Below, one piece after another: positions 40,356 through 49,481 of a stretch of 64,000 nucleotides of DNA. A model generated the notes under the pieces. It was not told where the DNA came from. It saw nothing but the letters and a program-made list of their open reading frames with translations, and searched no databases. Source of the stretch: Curtobacterium oceanosedimentum (GTDB taxonomy: Bacteria; Actinomycetota; Actinomycetes; Actinomycetales; Microbacteriaceae); NCBI RefSeq assembly GCF_020297365.1, contig NZ_JAIXIG010000003.1, positions 75,823 to 139,822 on the forward strand, in the 5' to 3' direction. The first letter of the stretch is position 1. Every line of letters begins with the position of its first letter. The position numbers were made by a program, and so were the translations under genes.

Positions 40356-41393
40356 TCAGTCCTTCGTGCGCCCGGCGCTCTCGCGGATCTTGATCCCCTC
40401 GAGGACGTCCTTGGCGTGCTGCTCGTCCTGCTTCTCGATCTGGCGGGTGTCGCGCTCGGGCAGCTGGATGTCCTCCTCCGCCCTGATGCCGGCCTGCAGC
40501 TGGCGGCCGCGCTCGAGCTCGGCGTCGAACTCGGCGCCGAAGAGCAGCGCGTTGTTCGTGATCCAGATCCACAGCAGGAAGACGATGACCCCGCCGAGGG
40601 AGCCGTACGTCGCGTTGTAGTTCGAGAAGTTGCCGACGTAGAACCCGAACCCGACGCTCGCGACGATCCAGATGACGATCGCCAGGACCGCGCCGCCGCT
40701 GACCCACTTGAACTTCGACTGCCGCACGTTCGGCGACCAGTAGTACAGGATCGCGACGACGGCGATCATGATGACGAGCAGGATCGGCCACTGCACGATG
40801 GACACGACCAGGGCCGCGGCATCGCCGAGCCCGATCACGTCGCCGAAGCTCCGCGCCAGGGGGCCGGAGACGAGCACGAGCAGCCCGAGGACGAGCAGCA
40901 CGACGGTCGCGACGGTGACGCCGAGCATGGTCGGGCGGAGCTTCCAGATCGGACGACCCTCGCGGACGTTGTAGATGCGGTTCATCGCGCGGCCGAAGGC
41001 GCCGACGTAGCCGGAGGCCGACCAGAGGGCACCGAGCACACCGACGATGAACGTGATCGGGGCGGCCGGCGAGCGGACGAGCCCCTCGACCGGGTCGCGG
41101 AGGAGTTCAGCCACCTGTCCGCCACCGACGTTCGTCACGACGTCGAGCAGGGTGTCGATGGTGTCCTTCGGGTTCGACACCAGGCCGAGGATCGAGACGA
41201 CCGCCAGCAGCCCGGGGAAGAGCGCGAGGACGGTGTAGTACGTCAGGCTCGCGGCGAGGTCGGTGCACTGGTCACCGGTGAACTCGCGCAGCGTCTTCTT
41301 GAGCGTGTACGTGAACGACGGCTTCGTCAGGTCGGTCGGGCTGTCCGGCTTGCGGGGGTCGTCGGGTGCGGGCTTCTGCGCGTCGCGTGCCAT
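40356..41393 (-). CDS. YihY/BrkB-type inner-membrane protein
   Basis: It has 345 residues with six membrane segments. It matches YihY in AASLTYYTVLALFPGLLAV, ALWSASGYVGAFGRAMNRIY and LGGVIVFLLWIWITNNALLFGAE. The family was once called RNase BN, an assignment later withdrawn; its function is unknown. Both ends are charged, the C-terminus notably Lys/Glu-rich. It follows the small membrane-protein gene by 4 bp and is probably co-transcribed with it. Confidence 0.92.
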   Translation of the reverse strand: MARDAQKPAPDDPRKPDSPTDLTKPSFTYTLKKTLREFTGDQCTDLAASLTYYTVLALFPGLLAVVSILGLVSNPKDTIDTLLDVVTNVGGGQVAELLRDPVEGLVRSPAAPITFIVGVLGALWSASGYVGAFGRAMNRIYNVREGRPIWKLRPTMLGVTVATVVLLVLGLLVLVSGPLARSFGDVIGLGDAAALVVSIVQWPILLVIMIAVVAILYYWSPNVRQSKFKWVSGGAVLAIVIWIVASVGFGFYVGNFSNYNATYGSLGGVIVFLLWIWITNNALLFGAEFDAELERGRQLQAGIRAEEDIQLPERDTRQIEKQDEQHAKDVLEGIKIRESAGRTKD

Positions 41394-41397
41394 CGGT

Positions 41398-41907
41398 CTA
41401 GCCCTTCACCCTCGCGGCCGCCTTGGCGCGCTTCGCTGCCTTCTTGCGGTTCTTCGTCGCCTGGCGCTGCACCGCGGCGATGCCGATGCGCTGCTTGTTG
41501 CGCAGCTTGTGCGCGGGGTCGCGTTCGAGCGCCTCCTCGGCCGCCTTGCTCCGAGCCTTCCGACCCTTCCGGTCCGAGCGGGTCTGGTCGAGGTCGAGTC
41601 CACCACGTGCGCCGAACGGCAGCAGGGCGGTGAACGCCGACGATGCCGGCGGCTGGGCCAGGTGTCCCGCCGGGCTCCGGCCGATGCGCGCGCCGAGGAT
41701 GATCGCGGCCAGGCCGGTCGCGGCCGTCACGCCCATCGCCACGAGGGGCGTCGGGTCGCGGTGCCACCGCTGGCGTGCCTTCGCGACGGCGAGCCGGGTG
41801 CGGGCGGGCACGTCCGAGCGGCGTCGGATCTCGGAGACGCTGTCCGTCAGGCGTTCGCGCGTGCGCACGTTCGCGAGTTCGAGCTCGGGGATGCTGTCCT
41901 TCGGCAT
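41398..41907 (-). CDS. Small membrane protein, DUF3618-like
   Basis: It has 169 residues. The N-terminal part (NVRTRERLTDSVSEIRRRSD) followed by one hydrophobic segment (TPLVAMGVTAATGLAAIILG) resembles DUF3618. The C-terminal 60 residues are very rich in Lys, Arg and Ala (NRKKAAKRAKAAARVKG) and may bind nucleic acid or the membrane surface. It is the first gene of a pair with the YihY gene. Confidence 0.65.
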   Translation of the reverse strand: MPKDSIPELELANVRTRERLTDSVSEIRRRSDVPARTRLAVAKARQRWHRDPTPLVAMGVTAATGLAAIILGARIGRSPAGHLAQPPASSAFTALLPFGARGGLDLDQTRSDRKGRKARSKAAEEALERDPAHKLRNKQRIGIAAVQRQATKNRKKAAKRAKAAARVKG

Positions 41908-41970
41908 GCTCTCTGCCTACCAGTCCGGGGCCGCGGGGGTGCTCAGCCAGTCGCGGCTAGCGTGCGCGTC

Positions 41971-42711
41971 ATGCTCTTCCGGGACGTCGCCGAGGGGATC
42001 CACCGCCTCGAGATCGCACACACCAACACCTACCTCGTCGAGACGGGCGACCGCCTGCTCGTGGTCGACGCGGGGCTGCCCGCCGTCTGGCCGCACCTGC
42101 TGCTCGCCGTGCACGACCTCGGGTACACACCCGACCGGGTCGAGGCGCTCCTGCTCACCCACGGGCACTTCGACCACGTCGGCACCGCGGCGCGGATGCA
42201 CCGGGAGTGGGGCACCCCGGTGTACGTGCACCCGGGCGACCGGCACCTCGCCGAGCACCCGTACTCGTACCGGCCGCAGACGAACCGGTTCGGCTTCGTG
42301 ACGCTGCACCCCGGCGGCCTCGGGCCGCTCGGACGCATGCTGCTGGCCGGCGCCGCCACCGTCGAGGGCATCGCCGACACGCAGCCGCTCGAGTCCCGAG
42401 CAGAGGTCCCGGGCTCCCCGTGGATCATCGAGACACCGGGACACACCGACGGGCACGTGGCGCTGCACTTCGCCGACCGCGACGCCGTGATCGCGGGCGA
42501 CGCGCTCGTCACCTTCGACCCGTACACGGGCGGCATCGGACCGCGCATCGTGGCCCCCGCCGCGACCGCCGACGTCGACACCGCGGTCGCGTCGCTCGAC
42601 CGGCTGGCGGACACCGAGGCCGAGCACGTGCTGCCGGGCCACGGCCCGGCGTGGTCGCTCGGCGCGCGGCGGGCCGTCGCGCAGGCGCGGCGGGCGGCCG
42701 GAGCCGCCTGA
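41971..42711 (+). CDS. MBL-fold metallo-hydrolase
   Basis: It has 246 residues. The zinc-binding motif HxHxDH is present as THGHFDHVG near residue 59, with further ligands in TPGHTDGH, AGDALVTF and LPGHGPAW. No signal peptide is seen. This is a broad family (glyoxalase II, lactonases and others), and the substrate cannot be assigned. ATG 41971 lies 7 nt after TAGCGT. It is monocistronic. Confidence 0.9.
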   Translation: MLFRDVAEGIHRLEIAHTNTYLVETGDRLLVVDAGLPAVWPHLLLAVHDLGYTPDRVEALLLTHGHFDHVGTAARMHREWGTPVYVHPGDRHLAEHPYSYRPQTNRFGFVTLHPGGLGPLGRMLLAGAATVEGIADTQPLESRAEVPGSPWIIETPGHTDGHVALHFADRDAVIAGDALVTFDPYTGGIGPRIVAPAATADVDTAVASLDRLADTEAEHVLPGHGPAWSLGARRAVAQARRAAGAA

Positions 42712-42829
42712 CGCAGCGACCTGCTCGCAGGTCCACGGGCTCGGCGACACCTCACGGACGCTCCGACGCGTGGACTGTCGGTGAGCGCGAACCGTCACCG
42801 GCGTTAGCCGGCGCGACCACCGCCGGACG

Positions 42830-42861
42830 GGAGGCGCGGGGCGGGCCCGCCCCGCGCCTCC
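42830..42861. terminator. Perfect 32-bp palindrome between convergent genes
   Basis: GGAGGCGCGGGGCGGG is followed directly by its own reverse complement. It lies between the MBL gene and the oxidoreductase gene and belongs to the GGACGGGAGGC family (preceded by GGACGG). Confidence 0.7.
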
Positions 42862-42870
42862 AGGCCGCGG

Positions 42871-43914
42871 TCAGGACGGGACGACGACGTCCTCGGGCAG
42901 ACCGGACGCGGCCGAGCGGGTGGCCGCCTCCATGAGCGCGAGGCTCCGCAGGTTGTCGCGGCCGCTCGTCGCCGGGGCCGGACCGCCCTCGACGGAGCGC
43001 GCGAACGCCTGCAGCCCGCCCTGCCGGTCGGTGTGCTCGAGCACGGGCAGCTCGACGGGCACGGCGTCGTCGTCCTGCGTGCTGCGCACGGTGACCCGGT
43101 CGCCCTCGACCGCGTTCGGCGCACCGCTGCGGCTCGTGAACCAGACCTCGCCGTCCTCGCCCTGGATGCTCCACTCGCCGGCCCAGGCCGTGCGCGGGGC
43201 GCGGCTCAGCCAGCTGCCGCGGTAGCTCACCACGGTGCCGCCGTCGAGTTCGATGATCATCGACGCGACCGCTTCGTCCTGGTACTTGCTGTGGGCGGGG
43301 TAGCTGGCCTTGGCGAAGACCCGGACGGCCTCCTGCCCGGTGATCATCCGCAGCAGGTCGAAGTGGTGGATCGCCATGTCGTTGATCATCGCGTGCGGGA
43401 ACCGGTAGTGCGGGTACGTCTCGGCGGGCTGGTCGTTGTCCCACTGCCGGAAGTCGACGGTGATCGCGGAGAGCTCGCCGACCGTGCCCGACGCCAGCAG
43501 GTCCTGCACGACCCGGGGCGCCGGGTACCAGCGGTAGTTCTGGCTGACCTGCAGCACGAGGCCGAGTTCCTCGGCACGGCGGACCGCGGTGACGGCCTCG
43601 TCCGTGGTGTTCGCGAACGGCTTCTCGACCAGCACGTGCTTGCCGGCGTCCAGGGCCTCGAGCGCGAGCGGCACGTGTGTGACGGCGGGGGCGGTGATGA
43701 CGACGGCGTCGGCCTCGACCCCGGCGAGGGCCTCGGTCAGCGACGAGAACGCGGCAGCCCCGGGCAGGTCGAGGTCCTCCCGGACGGCCTCCAGCGTCGC
43801 CGGGACCGGGTCGACGAGCCCGACCACCTCCACTTCGGAGACCTCTGGGATGGCGGTGCGGGCCCAGTTGCCGCCCCACCCTCCGAGACCGACGTGGATG
43901 ATCCGGACCGTCAT
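42871..43914 (-). CDS. Gfo/Idh/MocA family oxidoreductase
   Basis: It is an NAD(P)-dependent dehydrogenase of 347 residues, probably acting on a sugar or inositol derivative. The nucleotide fold starts VRIIHVGLGGWGGNWA, EKP appears in LVEKPFANTTDEA, and the C-terminal domain has the catalytic-region motif NDMAIHHFDLLRMITG. No sugar transporter is adjacent, so the substrate is unknown. ATG 43914 is chosen from the family start. Confidence 0.92.
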   Translation of the reverse strand: MTVRIIHVGLGGWGGNWARTAIPEVSEVEVVGLVDPVPATLEAVREDLDLPGAAAFSSLTEALAGVEADAVVITAPAVTHVPLALEALDAGKHVLVEKPFANTTDEAVTAVRRAEELGLVLQVSQNYRWYPAPRVVQDLLASGTVGELSAITVDFRQWDNDQPAETYPHYRFPHAMINDMAIHHFDLLRMITGQEAVRVFAKASYPAHSKYQDEAVASMIIELDGGTVVSYRGSWLSRAPRTAWAGEWSIQGEDGEVWFTSRSGAPNAVEGDRVTVRSTQDDDAVPVELPVLEHTDRQGGLQAFARSVEGGPAPATSGRDNLRSLALMEAATRSAASGLPEDVVVPS

Positions 43915-44023
43915 GCGTGCACTCCTTCGTGGCTGGTGTCGCACCACGGGCGCCGCGGTGCGTCCGTCCAGTCTGTCAGGCGGGGGCGGTGCGGGGCGCG
44001 GACGGCACGCGCCCCATCGCGCC

Positions 44024-44041
44024 CCGGGCGTTCGCGCCCGG
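44024..44041. terminator. Hairpin with TTCG loop
   Basis: CCGGGCG and CGCCCGG enclose TTCG, a very stable tetraloop in RNA. It is one of several stems in 43915-44143 between the oxidoreductase and crtEb; no gene is seen in that stretch. Confidence 0.55.
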
Positions 44042-44045
44042 CCAC

Positions 44046-44081
44046 GGGCATCGCGCCCCGGAGAGTCGGGGCGCGATGCCC
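44046..44081. repeat. CGCGCCCCG hairpin repeat, copy 2
   Basis: A perfect 15-bp stem (GGGCATCGCGCCCCG with 44067-44081) has the loop GAGAGT. The inner 24 bp match copy 1 at 36751-36774 except for one loop base. It lies 63 bp after the crtEb stop and probably ends the carotenoid operon. Confidence 0.65.
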
Positions 44082-44143
44082 GCCGCGGGGCGCGGACGGC
44101 GCATGCCGCGAGTCACGCGACCGGCGCCCCGACGCCTCCCGCC

Positions 44144-45070
44144 TCAGTGCGCGAAGGTGTACGTGATGAGGGCCATCGTCACGATGAACCCCGCCAGGTA
44201 GTTGATCCAGAGGAACCGCTTCCACCCGGCGTTCGCCGCCTCGGCACCGTCGTCCGTCACGTTCCACCACGGCAGCACGTTGAGCGCGTACGGCACCACG
44301 ACGACCGCGGCGATCGGCCCCGGGAACGCCGAGAACAGCAGTGCGACCCCGGCGACCAGGTACGCGACGAAGGCCAGGCGCACCGTGGCCCGCGCGCCGA
44401 TCACCGTGGCGACCGAGCCGATGCCCCCGGCCCGGTCGGCCAGGACGTCCTGTACCGCGCCGAACGCGTGCGAGGCCACGCCCCACAGGAAGAACGCGAC
44501 GCACACCGCGACGAGCTGACCCGTCCAGTGCGGCCCGGCCAGCGCCAGCCCGTAGACCGCGGGCGAGACGAAGTGCGTCGACGAGGTCAGCGAGTCGAGG
44601 AACGGCTTCTCCTTGAAGCGCAGCCCCGGCGCCGAGTACGCGATGACCGCGAAGACGCTGATCGCCAGGACGAGCCACGACCACGGACCGTTGCCGGACA
44701 CCGCCCCGAGCACCACGAGGGCGACGAGGAACGGCACGTTCGTGACGACGACGGCCCACAGCGTCGTGCGGTGCACGCTCTTGTCGAGCAGCGCTCCCTC
44801 GACCCCGCCCTTGCGCGGGTTCCGCAGGTCGGACTCGTAGTCGAAGACGTCGTTGATGCCGTACATCGCCAGGTTGTAGGGCACCAGGAAGTACACGACG
44901 CCGACCAGGAACGCGACGAGCGAGAACTCACCACCGCCGTCGACCCCCACCCCGCTGCCGAGCAGGTACGCGGCACCGAACGGGTACGCGGTGTTCACCC
45001 AGCTGATCGGTCGCGACGACACGAACAGGGCGCGCGCGGTCGACGGCCTGGAGGCGGTGCTGGCGTTCAC
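44144..45070 (-). CDS. crtEb: Lycopene elongase (UbiA-type prenyltransferase)
   Basis: It adds C5 units from DMAPP to lycopene, giving C45/C50 carotenoids. It has 308 residues and about eight helices. The first Asp-rich motif is NDVFDYESD (NDxxDxxxD) and the second QDVLADRAGG. GTG 45070 overlaps the crtYf stop. It is the last gene of crtE-crtB-crtI-crtYe-crtYf-crtEb, the gene order known for decaprenoxanthin in Corynebacterium glutamicum. Confidence 0.92.
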   Translation of the reverse strand: MNASTASRPSTARALFVSSRPISWVNTAYPFGAAYLLGSGVGVDGGGEFSLVAFLVGVVYFLVPYNLAMYGINDVFDYESDLRNPRKGGVEGALLDKSVHRTTLWAVVVTNVPFLVALVVLGAVSGNGPWSWLVLAISVFAVIAYSAPGLRFKEKPFLDSLTSSTHFVSPAVYGLALAGPHWTGQLVAVCVAFFLWGVASHAFGAVQDVLADRAGGIGSVATVIGARATVRLAFVAYLVAGVALLFSAFPGPIAAVVVVPYALNVLPWWNVTDDGAEAANAGWKRFLWINYLAGFIVTMALITYTFAH

Positions 45071-45501
45071 TTCGGGTCCTCCGCTGGTGCTGTGGTCGGG
45101 TCGGGCGCGGGGCGCGCGCCGGACCGGTCGCGTGCGCCCGTCCGGCCGTGTCCGCCGGTCCGGTCGAACAGGACCCAGAGGCTGGGCAGCAGCACGATGG
45201 CGGACACCGCGTAGGCGAGGTCCTCGACCGGGATCGCCCCGATCTTCGCACCGCTGATGAGTGCGGGGTCGTAGGCGACGATGCGCAGCGTGACGATGAC
45301 GTTGTCGAACACGACCGTCATCAGCAGGAGCGCGACGCCGGCGATCACCGACGTCAGCACCGCGACGCGACGCCCGTTCGCCGGTGCCCGCCCGGCCGCG
45401 CGTGCCCGCCGGGCCGCGACGATCCCGGCGACGACCGCGACGACCGCGGTGACAGCGAAGAACGGCACGGCGAGGAGCGCGTAGGCGCCGGAGCCGTTCA
45501 C
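45067..45501 (-). CDS. crtYf: C50 carotenoid cyclase subunit (CrtYf type)
   Basis: One half of the heterodimeric cyclase that closes the ends of flavuxanthin-type C50 carotenoids. It has 144 residues with three hydrophobic segments and a charged, Pro-rich tail. FDNVIVTLRIVAYD and IPVEDLAYAVSAIVLLPSLW match the lycopene cyclase domain family. GTG 45501 overlaps the crtYe stop (GTGA). Ring type (epsilon, beta or gamma) cannot be told from sequence. Confidence 0.88.
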   Translation of the reverse strand: MNGSGAYALLAVPFFAVTAVVAVVAGIVAARRARAAGRAPANGRRVAVLTSVIAGVALLLMTVVFDNVIVTLRIVAYDPALISGAKIGAIPVEDLAYAVSAIVLLPSLWVLFDRTGGHGRTGARDRSGARPAPDPTTAPAEDPK

Positions 45502-45830
45502 GACCGCCGCCGTCCGGCCGAGCGCGCGACGAGGGGCCGCACGAACCCGACCAGGTTCATCGTCGAGTAGCAGAGCAGCAGCAGGAAGAAGAGTTCCTCG
45601 AGCGGGACCTCCGGCGCGAGCAGCACGCCGGTCAGCAGGTTCTGCGGCCCGATGAAGAAGATCCCGGCGGCGACCCCGGCGACGTCCCACACCAGGAAGA
45701 ACGCGACGCCGACCACCGTCACGGCCGCGGCCCGCCACGGTGCCCGCCAGAAGAACAGCCGGAAGCGCGCGTCGAGCACGGCCATGCCGACCAGCGACAC
45801 CACGAGGCCGGCGAGGTAGAGCCCGGGCAT
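45498..45830 (-). CDS. crtYe: C50 carotenoid cyclase subunit (CrtYe type)
   Basis: Partner of CrtYf. It has 110 residues with three membrane segments and the conserved PEVPLEELFFLLLLCY motif plus FFLVWDVAG. ATG 45830 shares one base with the crtI stop (TGATG), so translation is coupled. Confidence 0.88.
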   Translation of the reverse strand: MPGLYLAGLVVSLVGMAVLDARFRLFFWRAPWRAAAVTVVGVAFFLVWDVAGVAAGIFFIGPQNLLTGVLLAPEVPLEELFFLLLLCYSTMNLVGFVRPLVARSAGRRRS

Positions 45831-47470
45831 CAGGCCTGCTCGGCCCGGTCCCGCGGAGCACGCAGCGGCGTCGGCAGCGGTTCGGTGCTGGTGTCGCCGT
45901 GGATCCGCTTGAGCAGGACCTCGGCGCTGATCAGGCACATGGGCAGACCGATGCCGGGGATCGTCGAGGCACCGACGTAGTACAGCCCCTCGACCTTCTT
46001 CGACGCGTTCTTCTCGCGGAAGAACGCGCTCTGCCGCAGGGTGTGCGCCGGCCCGAGCATGGAGCCGTTCCAGGCGTTCAGGTCGTCGGCGAAGTCCCGG
46101 GGCCCGATCGTGCGGCGCACACGGATCCGGTCGCGCAGGTCCGGCACACCGGCCCGCTCCGCGACGACGTCGATGGCACGGTCGGCGATCTGCTCGACCA
46201 GTGCGTCGCCGGCACCGTCGATGCCGCCCTTGCCGATCGACAGGTCGGCGGGCAGGGGCACCAGGACGAACAGGTTGCTCGACCCCTCGGGCGCGACCGA
46301 CGGGTCGGTCTCCGAGGGGGCACACACGTAGATCGAGGCGGGGTCCGGCACGTGCCGGTCCTTGCCGAAGATCGCGCCGAAGTTCGCCTTCCAGTCGGCG
46401 GTGAACACCAGCGTGTGGTGCAGCAGGCCGGGCGTCGGACCGTCGATGCCGAGGTACACGAGCACGGCGCTCGGCCCCGGGTCGCGCCGCTTCCAGTGGT
46501 CGGCGCCGTGCGTGCGGTGCTCGGGCGCCAGGAGCTGCATCTCGGTGTGCTGCAGGTCGGCGGCGCTCACGACGAGGTCGGCCGGCACGGTGTGCTGCAC
46601 CCCGTCGCGGTCGCGGTGCACGACGCCCGTGGCGACGCCGTCCTCGACGAGGATCCGTTCGACCGTCGCACCCGAGGTGATCGTCACGCCCTCGGCACGT
46701 GCCACCCGCTCGACGGCGGAGATCACCTCGGTCAGGCCGCCCTTGGGGTAGAGCACCCCGTCGGCCAGGTCGAGGTGGCTCATCAGGTGGTACATGCTCG
46801 GCGCGGCGTACGGGCTCGTGCCGAGGAAGACCGCCGGGTACCCGAGGACCTGCCACAGGCGACGGTCCCGCACCGCCGACGCGGCACGCGAGGACAGCGG
46901 CTGCAGCAGGAGCCGTGCGAGCTTGGGCAGGCGTCGGAGCACGTCCGGGGCGGCGAGCTTCGTGAGGTCCTGGAACGTCGTGTACAGGAACCGGCGGATG
47001 GCCATCGCGTAGGTGTCCTCGGCCGAGGCGAGGTACTTCCGCATCCGGGCACCGGCACCGGGCTCGACGGACTCGAACAGGGCGATGTTGGCCTCGCGGT
47101 CGGCCCGCAGGTCGATGGGCTCGTCGTGGCCCTCGCTGTAGACGCGGTAGCCCGGGTCGAGCCGGACCAGGTCGAGCTCGGCGTCGGCGGAGGTGCCGAG
47201 CAGCTGGAAGAAGTGGTCGAAGACCTCGGGCATGAGGTACCACGAGGGGCCGGTGTCGAACCGGAACCCGTCGCGCTCCCAGGAGCCGGCGCGGCCGCCG
47301 AGCTGGGTGCGCTGCTCGAGCACGGTCACCGAGAAGCCGTCGCGCGCGAGCAGCGCGGCGGCGGCGAGGCCGCTGATGCCGCCGCCGACGACGACGGCAC
47401 GGCGCGCGGGGACCGCGCGCCGGGTGGTGGGGGCGACCGTCTCGGGTCGGGAGGCGCGGGGCGGGGTCAT
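45830..47470 (-). CDS. crtI: Phytoene desaturase
   Basis: It converts phytoene to lycopene through four desaturations using FAD. It has 546 residues. The dinucleotide-binding motif VVVGGGISGLAAAALLARDG lies near residue 26. The C-terminal carotenoid-oxidoreductase signature appears as GLYYVGASTIPGIGLPMCLI. A tail of about 40 residues precedes the stop. ATG 47470 overlaps the crtB stop (ATGA). Confidence 0.95.
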   Translation of the reverse strand: MTPPRASRPETVAPTTRRAVPARRAVVVGGGISGLAAAALLARDGFSVTVLEQRTQLGGRAGSWERDGFRFDTGPSWYLMPEVFDHFFQLLGTSADAELDLVRLDPGYRVYSEGHDEPIDLRADREANIALFESVEPGAGARMRKYLASAEDTYAMAIRRFLYTTFQDLTKLAAPDVLRRLPKLARLLLQPLSSRAASAVRDRRLWQVLGYPAVFLGTSPYAAPSMYHLMSHLDLADGVLYPKGGLTEVISAVERVARAEGVTITSGATVERILVEDGVATGVVHRDRDGVQHTVPADLVVSAADLQHTEMQLLAPEHRTHGADHWKRRDPGPSAVLVYLGIDGPTPGLLHHTLVFTADWKANFGAIFGKDRHVPDPASIYVCAPSETDPSVAPEGSSNLFVLVPLPADLSIGKGGIDGAGDALVEQIADRAIDVVAERAGVPDLRDRIRVRRTIGPRDFADDLNAWNGSMLGPAHTLRQSAFFREKNASKKVEGLYYVGASTIPGIGLPMCLISAEVLLKRIHGDTSTEPLPTPLRAPRDRAEQA

Positions 47471-48405
47471 GACGGGCCTCCCGGCCGGTGGGTGGTGGCG
47501 CGCGACCGGAGCGGTGCGCGTCCGGCGAGGACCTGCGCGGCGAGGCGGGCCTTCACGGTGTTGGGGACGCGCACGCGCGTCGTCACCAGGCGGCTCGCCG
47601 GTGTGCGCGCGAGCCGGTCGTTGAGTTCCTGGAACAGGGCGTGGGCGAGACCGACCGCGTTGCGGGCGTCGGCCGGCAGGAGCCGGATCGTCCGCGCCGC
47701 GTGGTCGAGGTCTGCCTGCACGTCGGCGACCAGGCGGTCCTTCGTGGCCTCGTCGAACGAGCGGATGTCGACGCCCGGGAAGTACGAGCGACCGAGCACC
47801 TCGAAGTCGGCGTGCAGGTCGCGCAGGAAGTTCACCTTCTGGAAGGCCGCACCGAGCGCGCGCGCACCGGCCACGAGTTCGGCCTGGTCGAACGTCGGCC
47901 GGCCGGCGCGGTACACGAAGGCGCGCAGGCACATGAGCCCGACGACCTCGGCCGAGCCGTACACGTACGCGTCGAACGAGGCGTCGTCGTGCTCCGTCCG
48001 CTCCAGGTCCATCCGCATCGAGGCGAAGAACGGCCGCGTGAGCTCCGGACCGAAGCCGGTGACGCGGGCGCTGCGGGCGAAGGCGTGCACGACCGGGTTC
48101 ACCGAGAAGCCGAGCGCGATCGCCCGCTCGGTGTCGGCCTCGAGTTCGTCGAGCACGGTGCGGGCGAGGTCGCGGTCGAGACCGGCCTCGGTGGCGGGAC
48201 CGTCGACGACCTCGTCCGCCACCCGGACCAGGGCGTACACGTTCCGGATGTGCTCGCGGGTGTCGCGCGTGAGCAGGCGGCTCGCGAGCCCGAACGAGGT
48301 GGAGTAGCGGTCGATGACGACGCCGGAAGCGGCCTCGGCCGTGGCGTCGTAGAGCTGCAGGCGCCCCGGGCGGGACCCGGGCGCCGTGGTGGTGCTGTGG
48401 GTCAC
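47467..48405 (-). CDS. crtB: Phytoene synthase
   Basis: It joins two geranylgeranyl diphosphate molecules to phytoene. It has 312 residues. The first Asp-rich motif is VRVADEVVDGP (DExxD), and the second is NFLRDLHADFEVLGRSYFP (DLxAD). GTG 48405 overlaps the crtE stop (GTGA). Confidence 0.94.
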   Translation of the reverse strand: MTHSTTTAPGSRPGRLQLYDATAEAASGVVIDRYSTSFGLASRLLTRDTREHIRNVYALVRVADEVVDGPATEAGLDRDLARTVLDELEADTERAIALGFSVNPVVHAFARSARVTGFGPELTRPFFASMRMDLERTEHDDASFDAYVYGSAEVVGLMCLRAFVYRAGRPTFDQAELVAGARALGAAFQKVNFLRDLHADFEVLGRSYFPGVDIRSFDEATKDRLVADVQADLDHAARTIRLLPADARNAVGLAHALFQELNDRLARTPASRLVTTRVRVPNTVKARLAAQVLAGRAPLRSRATTHRPGGPS

Positions 48406-49460
48406 CGAGCGCGCTCCACGAGTTCGGTCACGAGGGCCTCCAGGTGGTCGGCGAGGTGGTACGGCAGCCGGGCGAGTTCGGCCCGGGCCAGGGCGGTGTG
48501 CTCGGCGACCCGCGCTTCGGCAGCTGCGCGGGCACCGCAGGTCACCAGGGTCGCACGGACCTCGTCGGCCCGGGCCTCGGTCAGGTCCGGGTCGCCCAGG
48601 TACGGCTCGAGGTCGGGCCAGCAGTCGGTGGTCGCCGCGTACGCGATGAGCATGGTGCGCTTGCCCTCGCGGAGGTCGCCGAGGACGCTCTTGCCGGTCA
48701 TCGTCTCGTCGCCGAACACCCCGAGCAGGTCGTCGACGATCTGGTACGCGATGCCGATCTCGCGACCGAAGGAACCGAGCGCGGCGACGACGTCCTCGTC
48801 GGCGCCCGCGAGCACGGCACCGGACTGCAGCGGCGCCTCGAACGAGTACACGCTCGTCTTCGCACGCTCCATCGCCAGGACCTCGTCGACCGTCGGCATG
48901 ACCCCGAGGGCCAGGTCGACGTCGGTCATCTCGCCGGCGGCGCTGGCGAACACGGCCTCGTCGAGCAGTTCGAGCAGCCGCTGCCGTCGGTCGCCGTCGA
49001 CGCCGGACGCCTCGATGAAGCGCGGGGCACCGGCGAGCGCGAGGTCGCCGGCGATCACGGCCGCGCTCATCCCGCGGTGCTCGGCGGTGGGCAGCGGGAG
49101 CCCGCCGGTCGTGCCCGTGTCACGGAAGGACCCGGCGACGTTCGGCTGTCCCCGCCGCGACCAGTCGCGGTCGATGACGTCGTCGTGCACCACGAGCGCC
49201 GTGTGCAGCAGCTCGTAGGCGGCGGCGACGTTCGCCGCGGCGTGCACGTCGGAGCCGCCCATGCCGGCGTAGGCCGTCAGGACCATGCGCGGTCGGAAGC
49301 GCTTGCCGCCCATGCTCGCCTTGCGGAGCACCCGCCAGAGTTCCTCGGAGGGTCGGCCGTACCGCTCGGCGCGGGCCGAGGACACGGCGAAGAAGCGCTC
49401 GAGGCAGTCGTCGACGAGCGCGAGGTCGATGTGCGGCACAGTGGTCGCTTCCTCGCTCAT
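48402..49460 (-). CDS. crtE: Geranylgeranyl diphosphate synthase
   Basis: It makes the C20 precursor of the carotenoid path. It has 352 residues. The first Asp-rich motif is HDDVIDRD and the second is YQIVDDLLGVFGD; GGKRFRP is the conserved substrate region. ATG 49460 lies 6 nt after TAGATT (49467-49472, minus), a leaderless pattern. It starts the six-gene crt operon and diverges from idi across 21 bp. Confidence 0.94.
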   Translation of the reverse strand: MSEEATTVPHIDLALVDDCLERFFAVSSARAERYGRPSEELWRVLRKASMGGKRFRPRMVLTAYAGMGGSDVHAAANVAAAYELLHTALVVHDDVIDRDWSRRGQPNVAGSFRDTGTTGGLPLPTAEHRGMSAAVIAGDLALAGAPRFIEASGVDGDRRQRLLELLDEAVFASAAGEMTDVDLALGVMPTVDEVLAMERAKTSVYSFEAPLQSGAVLAGADEDVVAALGSFGREIGIAYQIVDDLLGVFGDETMTGKSVLGDLREGKRTMLIAYAATTDCWPDLEPYLGDPDLTEARADEVRATLVTCGARAAAEARVAEHTALARAELARLPYHLADHLEALVTELVERAR

Positions 49461-49464
49461 TGGC

Positions 49465-49472
49465 CTAATCTA
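49465..49472. promoter_or_regulatory. Overlapping -10 boxes of crtE and idi
   Basis: Plus-strand TAATCT (49466-49471) and minus-strand TAGATT (49467-49472) overlap within the 21-bp gap. The two promoters cannot be used on one DNA molecule at once. Confidence 0.45.
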
Positions 49473-49481
49473 TCGACACAG

